A DNA stretch of 64,000 bases from Amycolatopsis eburnea (GTDB lineage: Bacteria; Actinomycetota; Actinomycetes; Mycobacteriales; Pseudonocardiaceae), in the NCBI RefSeq assembly GCF_003937945.1, contig NZ_RSEC01000059.1, positions 62,001 through 126,000 on the forward strand. The letters run 5' to 3'. The notes below the pieces were generated by a model that worked only from the letters and a program-made list of their open reading frames with translations, was not told where the DNA came from and ran no database searches. Positions 42,890 through 51,921 of the stretch are shown piece by piece. The number at the start of each line of letters is the position of its first letter. The stretch's first letter is position 1. The position numbers and the translations under genes were made by a program.

Positions 42890-42987
42890 CAAACGTCGGA
42901 AGATCACGAAATCCCGCGTGGATCGCGGCCCGGGCCGAAACGGGGGACAATCGGGGCGAGAGGCGCAGCCGACCTAGGAAGGCTCTG

Positions 42988-43530
42988 ATGGCCGACTACT
43001 ACGGGAACCAGCCCCAAGACGTCCGCCCGGGGATCGACGCGCGCCGGCTGTGGGCGGGCGGCGTCGCGTCGGCGGTGGTCGCGGCCCTGCTCGCGGTGGT
43101 CGGGCTGCTGATCGCGCGCGGCATCTTCGAGGTCGAAGTGCTCGCCCCAAAAGGCGAGGGCGTCTGGGGCAACGCGAGCACCACGACGTACGCGCTGGTC
43201 GCCGCCGCGGTGGCCCTGCTCGCCACCGGGCTGATGCACCTGCTGAGCGTCGCCACGCCGGCGCCGTCCCAGTTCTTCGGCTGGATCATGGTCCTCGTCA
43301 CGCTGATCGCCGTGGTGCTGCCGCTGACCCTCACGGTCGCCCCGAGCGCGAAGATCGCGACGGCCGTGATCAACCTGGTGCTCGGCCTGGCCATCGCCGC
43401 GGTGGTGAACAGCATGGCGGCCAGCGCCCGGACCCTGCACCGGCGCCGCAGGCAGCAGAGCGCGGCCCCGCCGCCGACGCAGCAGCAGTGGACCCAGCAG
43501 GAGCCGCCGACCCGGTACTACGACCGCTGA
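42988..43530 (+). CDS. DUF6069-like four-helix membrane protein
   Basis: 180 residues with four membrane segments: SAVVAALLAVVGLLIARGIF, TTYALVAAAVALLATGLMHL, FGWIMVLVTLIAVVLPLTLT and AVINLVLGLAIAAVVNSMAA. A Gln/Pro-rich cytoplasmic tail (PPPTQQQWTQQEPPTRYYDR) follows. The layout matches the DUF6069 family of actinobacteria; function unknown. The stop overlaps the ATG of the next gene by one base. Confidence 0.75.
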   Translation: MADYYGNQPQDVRPGIDARRLWAGGVASAVVAALLAVVGLLIARGIFEVEVLAPKGEGVWGNASTTTYALVAAAVALLATGLMHLLSVATPAPSQFFGWIMVLVTLIAVVLPLTLTVAPSAKIATAVINLVLGLAIAAVVNSMAASARTLHRRRRQQSAAPPPTQQQWTQQEPPTRYYDR

Positions 43531-43946
43531 TGGACGTCCAGGAGACGAACCGCCGCGTGATCCGGCAGTTCCGCGCGGGCGGTGAAGTGGACGGCATGCA
43601 CCGCGAGCGGCTGGTCCTGCTGACCACGACCGGCCGCCGCACGGGCGAGCCCCGCACGGTCCCGATGATGGTCCACCACGACGGCGACCGGCTGCTGGTG
43701 GTGGCCTCGAACGTCGGCGCGCCGAAGCACCCGGACTGGTACCTGAACCTCGTCGACGACCCGCGGGTGAAGGTCGAGGCCGACGGCCGCGAGTTCGAGG
43801 GCGAGGCGCTGCCGCTGCTGGGCGCGGACTACGTGCGGGCGTGGGCGGAGCTGGAGCGGCACTACCCGTTCCTGGCCGAGCACCGGGAGAAGGCCCGGCA
43901 GGCGCGCCGGGTCATCCCGATCGTGGAGCTGTCCGAAGAGGACTGA
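43530..43946 (+). CDS. Deazaflavin (F420)-dependent nitroreductase-family protein
   Basis: 138 residues, within the Ddn/FDOR-B-like size. The motif LLTTTGRRTGEPRTVPM, then VVASNVGAPKHPDWYLNL and HYPFLAEHREKA, is the standard signature of the nitroreductase family deazaflavin-dependent oxidoreductases. They transfer hydride from F420H2 to quinones, nitro compounds or menaquinone. Translationally coupled to the DUF6069-like gene. The stop codon lies within the loop of the terminator at 43931-43963. Confidence 0.87.
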   Translation: MDVQETNRRVIRQFRAGGEVDGMHRERLVLLTTTGRRTGEPRTVPMMVHHDGDRLLVVASNVGAPKHPDWYLNLVDDPRVKVEADGREFEGEALPLLGADYVRAWAELERHYPFLAEHREKARQARRVIPIVELSEED

Positions 43947-43963
43947 AACCGTCCTCTTCGGAC
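43931..43963. terminator. Bidirectional terminator, 13-bp perfect stem
   Basis: GTCCGAAGAGGAC, loop TGAAACC, GTCCTCTTCGGAC. It lies between convergent genes and includes the stop codon of the upstream one. Confidence 0.85.
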
Positions 43964-43967
43964 GGTC

Positions 43968-44771
43968 CTACTTGCTCGCCACCCGCCGGTAGCGAGCCGT
44001 GGCCAGCGGGGCGAAGACCGCGATGATCGCCACGCAGCACAGGATCGAGTACAGCGCCGCGTGCTCGGCCGGCCAGCCCGTCGGCGCGGGGCCGAACCGG
44101 TTGCCGAACAGGTCCCTGGTCGCGTTGATCACCGCCGTGAACGGGTTCCAGTCCGCGATCGCCTTGAGGAACGCCGGGAGGGTCTGGGTCGGGACGAACG
44201 CCGAGGAGATGAAGCTCAGCGGGAACATCCAGATCAGCCCGGCGCTCTGCGCGACCTCGACGCTGCGCGCCGCGAGGCCGATCAGCGCGCCGACCCACGA
44301 CAGCGCCCAGGCGAACATCAGCATCACCAGGTAGCCGAGCAGCGCGTCCCAGAAGCTGCCGCGGATGCGCCAGCCGACGATCAGGCCGCACAGCGACATC
44401 ACCACGAGCGCCACGACGCTGACCACGAGGTCCGACGTCGTGCGGCCGAGGATCACCGCGATCCGGGACATCGGCAGCGAGCGGAACCGGTCGATGATGC
44501 CCTTCTGCAGGTCGTTGGCGAAGCCGATGACGGTGAACGCCGAGTTGAACGCCACCGTCTGGGCGAAGATCCCCGCGATGAGGAACTCGCGGTACGCCGC
44601 GCCGCCCGAGTCGCCGCCGATCGCGTTGCCGAAGACGTAGGCGAACAGCAGCACGAACATGATCGGCTGCAGCGTCGCGGCCATCAGCCAGTCCGGGTTG
44701 CGGCGGACGTTCACCAGGTTGCGCCAGGTGATGATGCCACCGTCGGAGATGCCCTTCGCGAGCGCGTTCAC
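43968..44771 (-). CDS. ABC-2 type exporter permease (DrrB-like)
   Basis: 267 residues, GTG start overlapping the ATPase stop. Six membrane helices. It opens with the ABC-2 pattern WRNLVNVRRNPDWLMAATLQPIMF and carries GIIDRFRSLPMSRIAVILGR, the conserved DrrB loop between helices 2 and 3. Together with the ATPase it forms a drug or lipid exporter. No biosynthetic genes flank it, so the substrate is unknown. Confidence 0.88.
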   Translation of the reverse strand: MNALAKGISDGGIITWRNLVNVRRNPDWLMAATLQPIMFVLLFAYVFGNAIGGDSGGAAYREFLIAGIFAQTVAFNSAFTVIGFANDLQKGIIDRFRSLPMSRIAVILGRTTSDLVVSVVALVVMSLCGLIVGWRIRGSFWDALLGYLVMLMFAWALSWVGALIGLAARSVEVAQSAGLIWMFPLSFISSAFVPTQTLPAFLKAIADWNPFTAVINATRDLFGNRFGPAPTGWPAEHAALYSILCCVAIIAVFAPLATARYRRVASK

Positions 44772-45730
44772 TTCGCGGCCTCCTCGGCGCCGTGACCGGT
44801 CAGGGACAGGAAGACGTCGTCGAGCGTCGGCCGGTGCAGGGCGACGTCCTGGACGGCGATGCCCTGGGCGTCGAGCCGCCGCAGGGCCTCGATGAGGGCC
44901 TTGGGCCCGGTGTCGACGAGGATCTCCGCGCGTCGCGTGTGGTCGTCGCCCGCCGGCTCGCCGTTGCCGACCTCGCGCAGCACCTCCAGCGTGGCGGGCA
45001 GGTCGGCGGGGGAGGTGACGACGAGCTCGAGGCGTTCGCCGCCGATCTGCGCCTTGAGCTCGTCGGCCGTGCCGCGGGCGATCACCCGGCCGTGGTCGAT
45101 CACCACGATCGAGTCGGCGAGCTGGTCGGCTTCTTCGAGGTACTGGGTGGTCAGCAGCACGGTCGTGCCGTCCGCGACCAGCTCCTTGATGACGCCCCAG
45201 GTGTCGAGGCGCCCGCCGGGGTCGAGGCCGGTGGTCGGCTCGTCGAGGACGACGACGGTCGGCTCCGCGACCAGCGCGCCGGCCAGGTCGAGCCGCCGCC
45301 GCATGCCGCCGGAATAGCCCTTGGCCGGCCGGTCGGCGGCGTCTTCCAGCGCGAACCGCGCGAGCAGCTCCCGGGCCCGGGCGCGGGCCGCCGCCTTGCG
45401 CCTGCCGTAGAGCCGCCCGACCATGTACAGGTTTTCGTAGCCGGTCAGGTTCTCGTCGACGGCCGCGTACTGCCCGGACAGCCCGATCCGCCGCCGCACC
45501 TGGTCCGGCTCGGCCAGGACGTCGTAGCCGGCGACGCGCGCCGAGCCGGAGTCCGGCCGCAGCAGCGTGGTCAGGATGCGGACCGTGGTGGTCTTCCCGG
45601 CGCCGTTCGGGCCGAGCAGGCCGAGCACGCGCCCGGCCGGGATGTCGAGGTCGACGCCGTCGAGCGCGCGGGTCGACCCGTAGGTTTTGACGAGCCCGCG
45701 CACCTGGACGGCGCTGTCCGGTTCCGGCAT
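44768..45730 (-). CDS. ABC transporter ATPase (DrrA-like)
   Basis: 320 residues. Walker A LLGPNGAGKTTTVRI, signature YSGGMRRRLDLAGAL, Walker B TVVVLDEPTTGLDPGGR, H-loop TTQYLEEADQLAD. The C-terminal regulatory extension (GERLELVVTSPADLPATLEV, then LHRPTLDDVFLSLTG) is typical of DrrA subfamily resistance exporters. First gene of the pair; its stop overlaps the permease start (GTGA). Confidence 0.9.
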   Translation of the reverse strand: MPEPDSAVQVRGLVKTYGSTRALDGVDLDIPAGRVLGLLGPNGAGKTTTVRILTTLLRPDSGSARVAGYDVLAEPDQVRRRIGLSGQYAAVDENLTGYENLYMVGRLYGRRKAAARARARELLARFALEDAADRPAKGYSGGMRRRLDLAGALVAEPTVVVLDEPTTGLDPGGRLDTWGVIKELVADGTTVLLTTQYLEEADQLADSIVVIDHGRVIARGTADELKAQIGGERLELVVTSPADLPATLEVLREVGNGEPAGDDHTRRAEILVDTGPKALIEALRRLDAQGIAVQDVALHRPTLDDVFLSLTGHGAEEAAK

Positions 45731-45809
45731 GGCGGTTCCCCTCTCGGTGACCCCGCCAAGCTAGGCCAGCGCGTCCGGTTTGTCCTCCGGGTTTCTCCCT
45801 GAGCCGGGG

Positions 45810-46319
45810 TCAGTTCGCCGAAAGCGTGACGGCGAACTCCGGCGGCGTCCGCAGCGTCTGGAAGACGACGCAGTAGCGCTCGGTCAGTTTCTTCAGCGTG
45901 GCGAGCTGCTCGTCGGACGCATCGGTGTCGAGGTCGAACGACAGCCGGATCGCGCGGAAGCCCACCGGAGCGTCCTTCGCGACGGCCAGCGTGCCGCGGA
46001 AGTCGAGGTCCCCTTCGGCGCGCACGCGGCCGCCGCGCACCTCGAGGCCCAGCGACGTCGCCACCGCCCGCAGCGTCACCCCGGCGCACGCGACGAGCGC
46101 CTCGAGCAGCATGTCACCCGAACAGGCGAGAGTGCCGTCACCGCCGGTTGCCGGGTGCAGGCCCGCCTCGACGATCGCGCGGCCGGTCTCCACCTTGCAG
46201 GAGATGCCGAGACCGTCCAGCTCGGCGTCGGCGTGCAGCGTGACGAGCGCGCTCTCCGGCTGCTCGCGGTACTTGTCCTTCAGCGGGGCCTGGGTCGCGC
46301 GCAGCTCTTCGGTGTCCAT
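45810..46319 (-). CDS. OsmC-family protein
   Basis: 169 residues. OsmC/Ohr fold: the first conserved Cys is in LACSGDMLLEALVACAG, where the second Cys also lies, so the reactive Cys pair is present. Strand motifs VRAEGDLDFRGTLAV and FRAIRLSFDLDTDAS match. OsmC proteins reduce organic hydroperoxides with thiols. Single gene, no obvious partner. Confidence 0.85.
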   Translation of the reverse strand: MDTEELRATQAPLKDKYREQPESALVTLHADAELDGLGISCKVETGRAIVEAGLHPATGGDGTLACSGDMLLEALVACAGVTLRAVATSLGLEVRGGRVRAEGDLDFRGTLAVAKDAPVGFRAIRLSFDLDTDASDEQLATLKKLTERYCVVFQTLRTPPEFAVTLSAN

Positions 46320-46345
46320 GGGGGGATTCTGCCCCGGAAAACGGA

Positions 46346-46381
46346 GAAGCGGGGAGACCGGAAGCCCGGTCTCCCCGCTTC
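46346..46381. terminator. Strong 16-bp perfect hairpin
   Basis: GAAGCGGGGAGACCGG, loop AAGC, CCGGTCTCCCCGCTTC. It lies 12 bases after the M4 protease stop (minus strand) and 26 bases upstream of the OsmC start, so it ends the protease transcript. Confidence 0.88.
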
Positions 46382-46393
46382 AGCGGTTCAGCT

Positions 46394-48667
46394 TCAGCTC
46401 AGGGTCACGGCCACGTCGTCGATGACGAACGAGGTCTGCAGCGAGCTGTCTTCGGTGCCGGTGAACTTCAGCGAGAGGGTGCCGCCGGCGGCCGACGAGA
46501 CGTCGATCGTCTTGAGCGCGTACCCGGACGCCTTGTTCAGGTTGGAGTAGCTGCCCAGCGTCGTGCTGCCGTTGGCGACGGTCAGCTTGTCGTAGGCGGT
46601 GGTGGTGGTCGTCTCCGCGGAGTCGATGTGCAGGTAGAACGTCAGGCTGGCGTGGCAGCCCGCCGGGATGCTCACCGACTGCGCGAGCGTGTCGGTGTGC
46701 GTCGTGCCGTACCCGTCGAGCCACGCGTTGTAGGTGCCGCCGTGCGTCGGCTCGTCGGCACCGTTCTGCCCGATCACGCCGGAGCTGGCGGTCCAGCCGG
46801 TGCTGCCCGACTCGAAGCCGCCGTTGGCCAGCTTCTGGCCGGAGCAGCCGCTGGTCGTGCCGACGGTCCACGTGAACGACGCCGTGCCGGTCTTGGCCGC
46901 CGCGTCCTTCGCCGTCACCGTGACGTTCGAGGTGCCAGCGGTGGTCGCGGTGCCCGAGATCGTGCCGGTGGAGGCGTTGATCGACAGGCCGGCCGGGAGG
47001 CCGGTGGCCGACCAGGTGTACGGCGCGGTGCCGCCGCTCGCCGAGAGCGGGAGGTTGACCGAAGCGCCGGTCACGGTGGACTGGTTGCCCGGGTTGGACA
47101 CGGTGACGGTGCCGGTCGCCGAGCAGGTCGGGTCGGCCGACTGGGCCGGCACGCTGATCGCGTCCCACGCCGCCTTGACGGTGTTGAACTCGGTGCAGCT
47201 GCCCGGGAACAGGTTCTTCGCCGCGGTCAGCGTCCAGGTGCGGTACTTCAGGTACGAGCTGCTGGAGGTCTTGAGCAGCATCGCGTTGTAGAAGATCTTC
47301 ACCGCGTTCTGGACCCCGATGCCGGTGATCGAGGTGTTGTTGCACGTGGTGCTGGTCGGCTGCCCGTTGGTCGGGTTGGTGCCTTCGGCCAGCAGGTAGA
47401 ACCAGTGGTTGCCGGGGCCGGCGGCCGCGTGCACCTCACCGTTGGGGACGGAGCTGTCGTAGCAGTTCTTGTCGCCCAGCGCCGACGGGTTGTACATGTT
47501 GCGGATCGGGCCGGAGCCGACGAGGTTGACCGTCTCGCCGACGAGGAAGTCCGGCACGTCGCCGCCCGAGGGCTCGTTCGCGAACCACTCGGTCGAGGCA
47601 CCGAAGACGTCCGCGACGAACTCCTGGGTGCCCGCGCCCGAGATACCGCCCGGGGTGTGGTCGTCGATGCCGTGGCCGTGCTCGTGCGCCACGACGTCGA
47701 TCGAGCTGATCCACTGGCCGTTGGTGTTCTTGCCGATCTGGACCTGGGTGCCGTCGTAGTAGGCGTTCTGGTCGTTCAGGCCGACGCGGACCGGCCAGCC
47801 GCCGCCGTTGCCGTCGAAGCTGTTGCGGCCCAGCCACTGCGAGAGCATCTTGTTCTCGGTCTGCAGCGCGAAGAGGGCGTCGACGCAGCCGGTCTCGCGG
47901 CTGGTCGCGTTGCCGTTGCCCCACGCGTCGTCGGGACCGCTGAACGTCGTGTTGGTGGCCGCGTCCTGGCAGGACTCGGTGGGGTGGTTCGGGTCCTTCA
48001 GCGAGTACGTGCTGCCGGACTGCGTGGTGTCGAGGTGCACCGGGTTCGGCCGGTTGTACGCGCTGGTGCCGTCCCCGTTCATGACGTGCTCTTGGGTCTT
48101 GAGCACCTTGCCGGTGGCGGCGTCGACGATGACGTCGAGGCGGCTCGGGCCCTCGGCGTCGCGGCCGACGACGGTGCTCTTCCACGCGAGCGTGGGCGTG
48201 CCGAGCGCGAAGACGACCTGCTGCGCCGGGCTCACGCTGTCCACCGCGGACAGCTGCTGCCGCGCGGTCGCCTCGGCCGCGGCCTTCGACACCTTGGCGG
48301 TGGTGGAGGCGAGGTTGATGGTCTGGTCCTGCGCGACGGAGGTGCCCAGCACCTGGCCCGTCGAGTCGGTCGCCACCACGAAGTCGCCGCCGACGACCGG
48401 CAGGCCCTTGTAGCTGCGCTCGTACGGGACGTACTTGAGCCCGTTGGTCGAGGAAATCGCTTTCTGGGCGAGGAAAACGTCGTCCGCGCTGGCGTGCAGC
48501 GCGGCCGGCTTGCTCGCGACCAGGCTCGCCGCCGCGTTGACGGCCAGGGTCTGGGCGTCGGCGGTGGCGTTCGGGGTGGCGGGCTGGGCCTGGGCGGCCG
48601 TGGTGGTGCACATCGCGGCTATCAGCGCGCCGCTCGCGGCCAAGACGATGGGACGTCTCAGGTGCAT
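46394..48667 (-). CDS. Secreted M4 neutral metalloprotease with Ig-like and C-terminal domains
   Basis: 757 residues. Sec signal (MHLRRPIVLAASGALIAAMC); FTP/PepSY propeptide to about 190. The M4 catalytic domain has zinc ligands HEHGH (328-332) and the downstream Glu in GTQEFVADVFGAS; active-site His in GEVHAAAGPGNHWFYLL. Then come a putative-Ig (HePIG-like) domain (LSASGGTAPYTWSATGLPAG, GTISGTATTAGT) and a C-terminal jelly-roll-like module (LANGGFESGSTGWTASSG...). Such domains bind carbohydrate or cell surface. The enzyme digests external protein. The terminator at 46346 follows. Confidence 0.93.
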   Translation of the reverse strand: MHLRRPIVLAASGALIAAMCTTTAAQAQPATPNATADAQTLAVNAAASLVASKPAALHASADDVFLAQKAISSTNGLKYVPYERSYKGLPVVGGDFVVATDSTGQVLGTSVAQDQTINLASTTAKVSKAAAEATARQQLSAVDSVSPAQQVVFALGTPTLAWKSTVVGRDAEGPSRLDVIVDAATGKVLKTQEHVMNGDGTSAYNRPNPVHLDTTQSGSTYSLKDPNHPTESCQDAATNTTFSGPDDAWGNGNATSRETGCVDALFALQTENKMLSQWLGRNSFDGNGGGWPVRVGLNDQNAYYDGTQVQIGKNTNGQWISSIDVVAHEHGHGIDDHTPGGISGAGTQEFVADVFGASTEWFANEPSGGDVPDFLVGETVNLVGSGPIRNMYNPSALGDKNCYDSSVPNGEVHAAAGPGNHWFYLLAEGTNPTNGQPTSTTCNNTSITGIGVQNAVKIFYNAMLLKTSSSSYLKYRTWTLTAAKNLFPGSCTEFNTVKAAWDAISVPAQSADPTCSATGTVTVSNPGNQSTVTGASVNLPLSASGGTAPYTWSATGLPAGLSINASTGTISGTATTAGTSNVTVTAKDAAAKTGTASFTWTVGTTSGCSGQKLANGGFESGSTGWTASSGVIGQNGADEPTHGGTYNAWLDGYGTTHTDTLAQSVSIPAGCHASLTFYLHIDSAETTTTTAYDKLTVANGSTTLGSYSNLNKASGYALKTIDVSSAAGGTLSLKFTGTEDSSLQTSFVIDDVAVTLS

Positions 48668-48984
48668 CGAAGGATCTCCTCCGGGCAGGGCGAACCGGCC
48701 CGGTGCAGGCCGGGCCGAGAACGGGGGACGGGAAAACGGTGCTGCTTGGCGGAAATCAGGATCCGGTGCCGAAGCCTCGTGAACAAGCGACTAACGTACG
48801 GTCTTATCTACGAGAGGCAATACTTCCCAAAATGGACATTTGGCGCCATTGGGATATGTGGTGCTGTCTGTCCACTCAGGACCGAAGGGGGATCACCGCC
48901 GTTCGGGTGATCTTTCCGCGTCCCCCGGACGACGAAAAGGCCCCTCCGCCGGATCGGCGAAGGGGCCTTCGGTGTCTCGGACCG
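48668..48984. other. Intergenic region carrying the M4 protease promoter and the msrA terminator
   Basis: 317 bases without a gene. The segment 48780-48850 is unusually AT-rich (tacgagaggcaatacttccc and onward) and is the likely promoter/regulatory region of the M4 protease gene. The msrA terminator occupies 48937-48969. No known operator was recognised. Confidence 0.55.
48937..48969 (-). terminator. msrA transcription terminator
   Basis: AAGGCCCCTCCGCC pairs with GGCGAAGGGGCCTT (one mismatch). On the minus strand the hairpin is followed by TTTTCGTC, a U-run, 16 bases after the msrA stop. Confidence 0.8.
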
Positions 48985-49500
48985 TCAGGCGGTCTTCTCG
49001 CGCTTCGGGAGCTTCCAGCCCGGGCGCACGAAGTGGCAGGTGTACCCGTTCGGAATGCGCTGCAGGTAGTCCTGGTGCTCCGGCTCGGCCTCCCAGAAGT
49101 CGCCGGCCGGGCTGACCTCGGTGACGACCTTGCCGGGCCACAGCCCCGACGCGTCGACGTCGGCGATGGTGTCCTCGGCGACCCGCCGCTGCTCGTCGTT
49201 CTCGAAGAAGATCGCCGAGCGGTAGCTCAGGCCGATGTCGTTGCCCTGGCGGTTCTTCGTCGTCGGGTCGTGCACCTGGAAGAAGAACTCGAGCAGGTCG
49301 CGGAACGTCGTCCGCGCGGGGTCGTAGATCACCTCGATGGCCTCGGCGTGCGTGCCGTGGTTGCGGTAGGTGGCGTTGGGGACGTCGCCGCCGCTGTAAC
49401 CCACCCGGGTCGAAACGACCCCGGGCTGACGGCGGAACAGCTCCTGCATGCCCCAGAAGCAGCCGCCGGCCAGGACGGCCCTTTCGGTTGACGTGGTCAC
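48985..49500 (-). CDS. msrA: Peptide methionine sulfoxide reductase A
   Basis: 171 residues from a GTG at 49500, chosen because GAAGGAG lies 7 bases upstream on the minus strand. Catalytic Cys14 in AGGCFWGMQE, then RVGYSGGDVPNATY, HAEAIEVIYDP, FFFQVHDPTTKNRQGNDIG and FWEAEPEHQDYLQR, all MsrA hallmarks. Reduces methionine-S-sulfoxide, with thioredoxin as reductant. Single gene with its own terminator. Confidence 0.95.
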   Translation of the reverse strand: MTTSTERAVLAGGCFWGMQELFRRQPGVVSTRVGYSGGDVPNATYRNHGTHAEAIEVIYDPARTTFRDLLEFFFQVHDPTTKNRQGNDIGLSYRSAIFFENDEQRRVAEDTIADVDASGLWPGKVVTEVSPAGDFWEAEPEHQDYLQRIPNGYTCHFVRPGWKLPKREKTA

Positions 49501-49790
49501 GGCGTCACTCCTTCTCTCGTGCGGTGCATCCAGCGGGTACAACTTCCGTCGGTCGCCGATGATTCCACGGCGGTATTACGGAAGCCTGACGTCCCTGGAT
49601 CGATGATACCTCCTGTCGGGTATCGCCGATACTCATCGACTGTCCACAGTAGACGTTAGACCGGACGGCGGCGCCGGATTCGCCCGTCCGCCAAGGAGAA
49701 TCGGATCTCCCGCTTCAGCGCGCCGAGACCCCACGGCGGTGGGACGATGGGCCGGGGCCGTCCTCCGACACGGCCCCGAGGAGGCGCGCG

Positions 49791-50168
49791 ATGCGCAACG
49801 GGACCGTCCCCGAACGGACCAGCGGGGTGCTGGTCGTCGAGGTCCGTGGCCAGCTCGACATCGACACGGTGGCGCAGTGGACGACGGTGATCGAGGCCAC
49901 CATCTGCGAACTGCCGGGGCCGCACCTGCTGGCGCTCGACCTCGGGCAGCTGGAATTCCTGTCGGTCCGCGGGATCCGCGGCCTGCTGCGGGCGTTCGAA
50001 CTGTGCTGGGAGCGCGGGATTTCGGGCTGCCTGATCGCCACCCCGGGCGGCGCGGTCGAGCGGGTGATCCGCCTCACGGGGCTGGCTGGGCGGGTCCCGC
50101 TCTTCCCGCACCGCGTGGCGGCGATCGCCGCGTACCAGCCGACGGAGATGCGCTGGCTGCCCGGCTGA
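49791..50168 (+). CDS. STAS-domain anti-sigma factor antagonist
   Basis: 125 residues. STAS pattern VLVVEVRGQLDIDTVAQWTT and LLALDLGQLEFLSVRGIRGL, with the Ser of the phosphorylation motif retained (LSVRGI). C-terminal helices follow. Probably counteracts an anti-sigma kinase encoded elsewhere. The preceding 290 bases contain no gene. Confidence 0.8.
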   Translation: MRNGTVPERTSGVLVVEVRGQLDIDTVAQWTTVIEATICELPGPHLLALDLGQLEFLSVRGIRGLLRAFELCWERGISGCLIATPGGAVERVIRLTGLAGRVPLFPHRVAAIAAYQPTEMRWLPG

Positions 50169-50185
50169 GGCGGCTGGGCCTGCGG

Positions 50186-50300
50186 GTGTGGCTGCCGGGC
50201 TGGCGGCTGTGAGCGGTGCGGGCTTGGGCGGTGCGGTGTGGCTGCCGGGCTGGCGGCTGTGAGCGGTGCGGGCTTGGGCGGTGCGGGCTTGGGCGGTGCG
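50186..50300. repeat. 50-bp tandem repeat with 15-bp subunits in a non-coding stretch
   Basis: A 50-bp unit starting GTGTGGCTGCCGGGCTGG recurs exactly at 50186-50235 and 50236-50285. Its last 15 bases (GGCTTGGGCGGTGCG) occur a third time at 50286-50300. The gap 50169-50513 has no convincing gene. Confidence 0.9.
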
Positions 50301-50513
50301 GGTCTGGCGCCCGGGTCGGCGCTGGCCTGCCCGGCTCGGGTGGTGGCGGTCTGGTGCCGGGGCGGGTCGGCGCGTGAAAGCCGTGCTGCCGGTTGCGCCG
50401 GGGCGGGTGCTTTCTGGCGGCGGGTCGGCGCGACGTGCGAGACTGCCCGCGTCGCTGCGCAGGCGCGTCGTCGGCTCGCCCAGTGCCGCGGGGCCCACCT
50501 GCCGCGCGCCGCG

Positions 50514-51380
50514 TCATTCCGGCTCGCGCACCAGCTCGGCCGCCGCCTCCGCGAACCCGCGGACCCGGGCCGTCGCCGTCGCGGCCGGCCAGATGAGGCT
50601 CCACTCGAGGCGGGGCGCGTCGGCGAGCGGCACGTAAACCACGTCCGGCCGCGGGTAGTACCGCCGGATGTGGGCCCCGACCGGCAGCACCCCGGAGCCC
50701 GCGCCGGCCAGGGTGAGCAGCTCCTGCAGGCCGGCGCGCGGGTGGATCGTGGCGTCCGGGGCGTGCTCGTCGAGCCACGGGTCCGGCAGCGCGCACCGCA
50801 GCACCGGCACGCGCGCCAGGTCCGCCGCCCGCACCGAGTCCCGCCGGGCGAACGGGTGGTCCGCCGCGACCGCCAGGAACCGCACCTCCCGCACCAGCAC
50901 CGGGCCGGCGACCAGGTCCGGCGCCGCCGTCGGGAGCGCGGCGAGGACCACGTCGACCTCGCCCTCGCGCAGCCAGGGCAGCACCTCGGCCGGCCGCACC
51001 TCGCGGAACTCGACGTGGCAGCCGGGCTCCCGCTGCCGGAACCGTTCGGCCACGCCGGCCAGGAGCTGCCCGCCGGCGGCGTCGCCGAACGCGACGCGCA
51101 GGGTGCCGGTGACGCCGCGGCCGGCCTCGATCGCCCGGTCCAGCGCCGCGCCGACCGCCGCGAACGGCGGTCCGAGGTCGGTGACGAGCTGCCGGCCCAC
51201 CGGCGTCAGCGCCACGCGGCGGCTGGTCCGGGTGAACAGGGGTACGCCGATCCGCCGTTCGAGCTTGCGGATCGTCTGGCTGACCTGCGCGGTCGAGACG
51301 TGCAGCCGCTCCGCCGTGCGGCCGAAGTGCAGCTCCTCGGCCAGCGTCAGGACCGTCTCCAGCTCGCGCCACTCCGGCAT
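50514..51380 (-). CDS. LysR-family transcriptional regulator
   Basis: 288 residues. N-terminal HTH: LETVLTLAEELHFGRTAERL, then HVSTAQVSQTIRKLERRIG and a wing with PLFTRTSRRVALTPVG. The C-terminal periplasmic-binding-like sensor begins GTLRVAFGDAAGG. Divergent from the SnoaL-like gene with an 88-base gap that should hold the shared promoter, so that gene is the likely target. Confidence 0.9.
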   Translation of the reverse strand: MPEWRELETVLTLAEELHFGRTAERLHVSTAQVSQTIRKLERRIGVPLFTRTSRRVALTPVGRQLVTDLGPPFAAVGAALDRAIEAGRGVTGTLRVAFGDAAGGQLLAGVAERFRQREPGCHVEFREVRPAEVLPWLREGEVDVVLAALPTAAPDLVAGPVLVREVRFLAVAADHPFARRDSVRAADLARVPVLRCALPDPWLDEHAPDATIHPRAGLQELLTLAGAGSGVLPVGAHIRRYYPRPDVVYVPLADAPRLEWSLIWPAATATARVRGFAEAAAELVREPE

Positions 51381-51468
51381 GCCCGCCCCCCCATCGTCAA
51401 TTCTCGCTTAACGATCGTGGCACACAAGCGCGTTGATCGGCTTCGCGGGCCGCGCCAGCCTTGACGGC

Positions 51469-51918
51469 ATGATCACCGCAACCGACCGGCACGAGATCGT
51501 CGACGCGCTCTACCGCTTCGGCCTCGGCCAGGACCTCAAGGACCGCGAGCTGTTCGCGTCCTCGTTCGCCGAAGACGCCGTGCTGGACTTCCGGCCCGCG
51601 GCCGCCAGGTGGGGCGCGGAGCCGCCGCTGATGACCGGTCGGGACGCGATCGTCGACACGATCCTCGCGCTGTTCGACGGGCGCGTCGACACGACCCACC
51701 AGGTCACGAACCCGCGCGTCACCGTCGACGGCGACACGGCGCACCTCACCGCGCTCGTCGAGGCCCAGCACCTGCTCAGCGCCGACCACGCCACGCACGC
51801 GCTGCTCAAGAACCGCTACGACACCGACCTGGTCCGCGACGGCGACCGCTGGGTGCTGCGCCGGGTGGTCATCGAGAACGCCTGGTACACCGGTGACCCG
51901 GTGGCCATCTTCGGCTGA
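51469..51918 (+). CDS. SnoaL/NTF2-like fold protein
   Basis: 149 residues from the ATG at 51469. It shows the alpha+beta cone: DRHEIVDALYRFGLGQDLKD, FASSFAEDAVLDFRP, TGRDAIVDTILALFDG, THQVTNPRVTVDGDTAHLTA and DTDLVRDGDRWVLRRVVIE. NTF2-like enzymes include polyketide cyclases, dehydratases and isomerases, and many are of unknown function. Likely controlled by the divergent LysR. Confidence 0.85.
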   Translation: MITATDRHEIVDALYRFGLGQDLKDRELFASSFAEDAVLDFRPAAARWGAEPPLMTGRDAIVDTILALFDGRVDTTHQVTNPRVTVDGDTAHLTALVEAQHLLSADHATHALLKNRYDTDLVRDGDRWVLRRVVIENAWYTGDPVAIFG

Positions 51919-51921
51919 GCG

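Noticed and set aside
50186..50300. CRISPR array
   Set aside because: The 50-bp units are directly adjacent without unique spacers and no cas genes are near.
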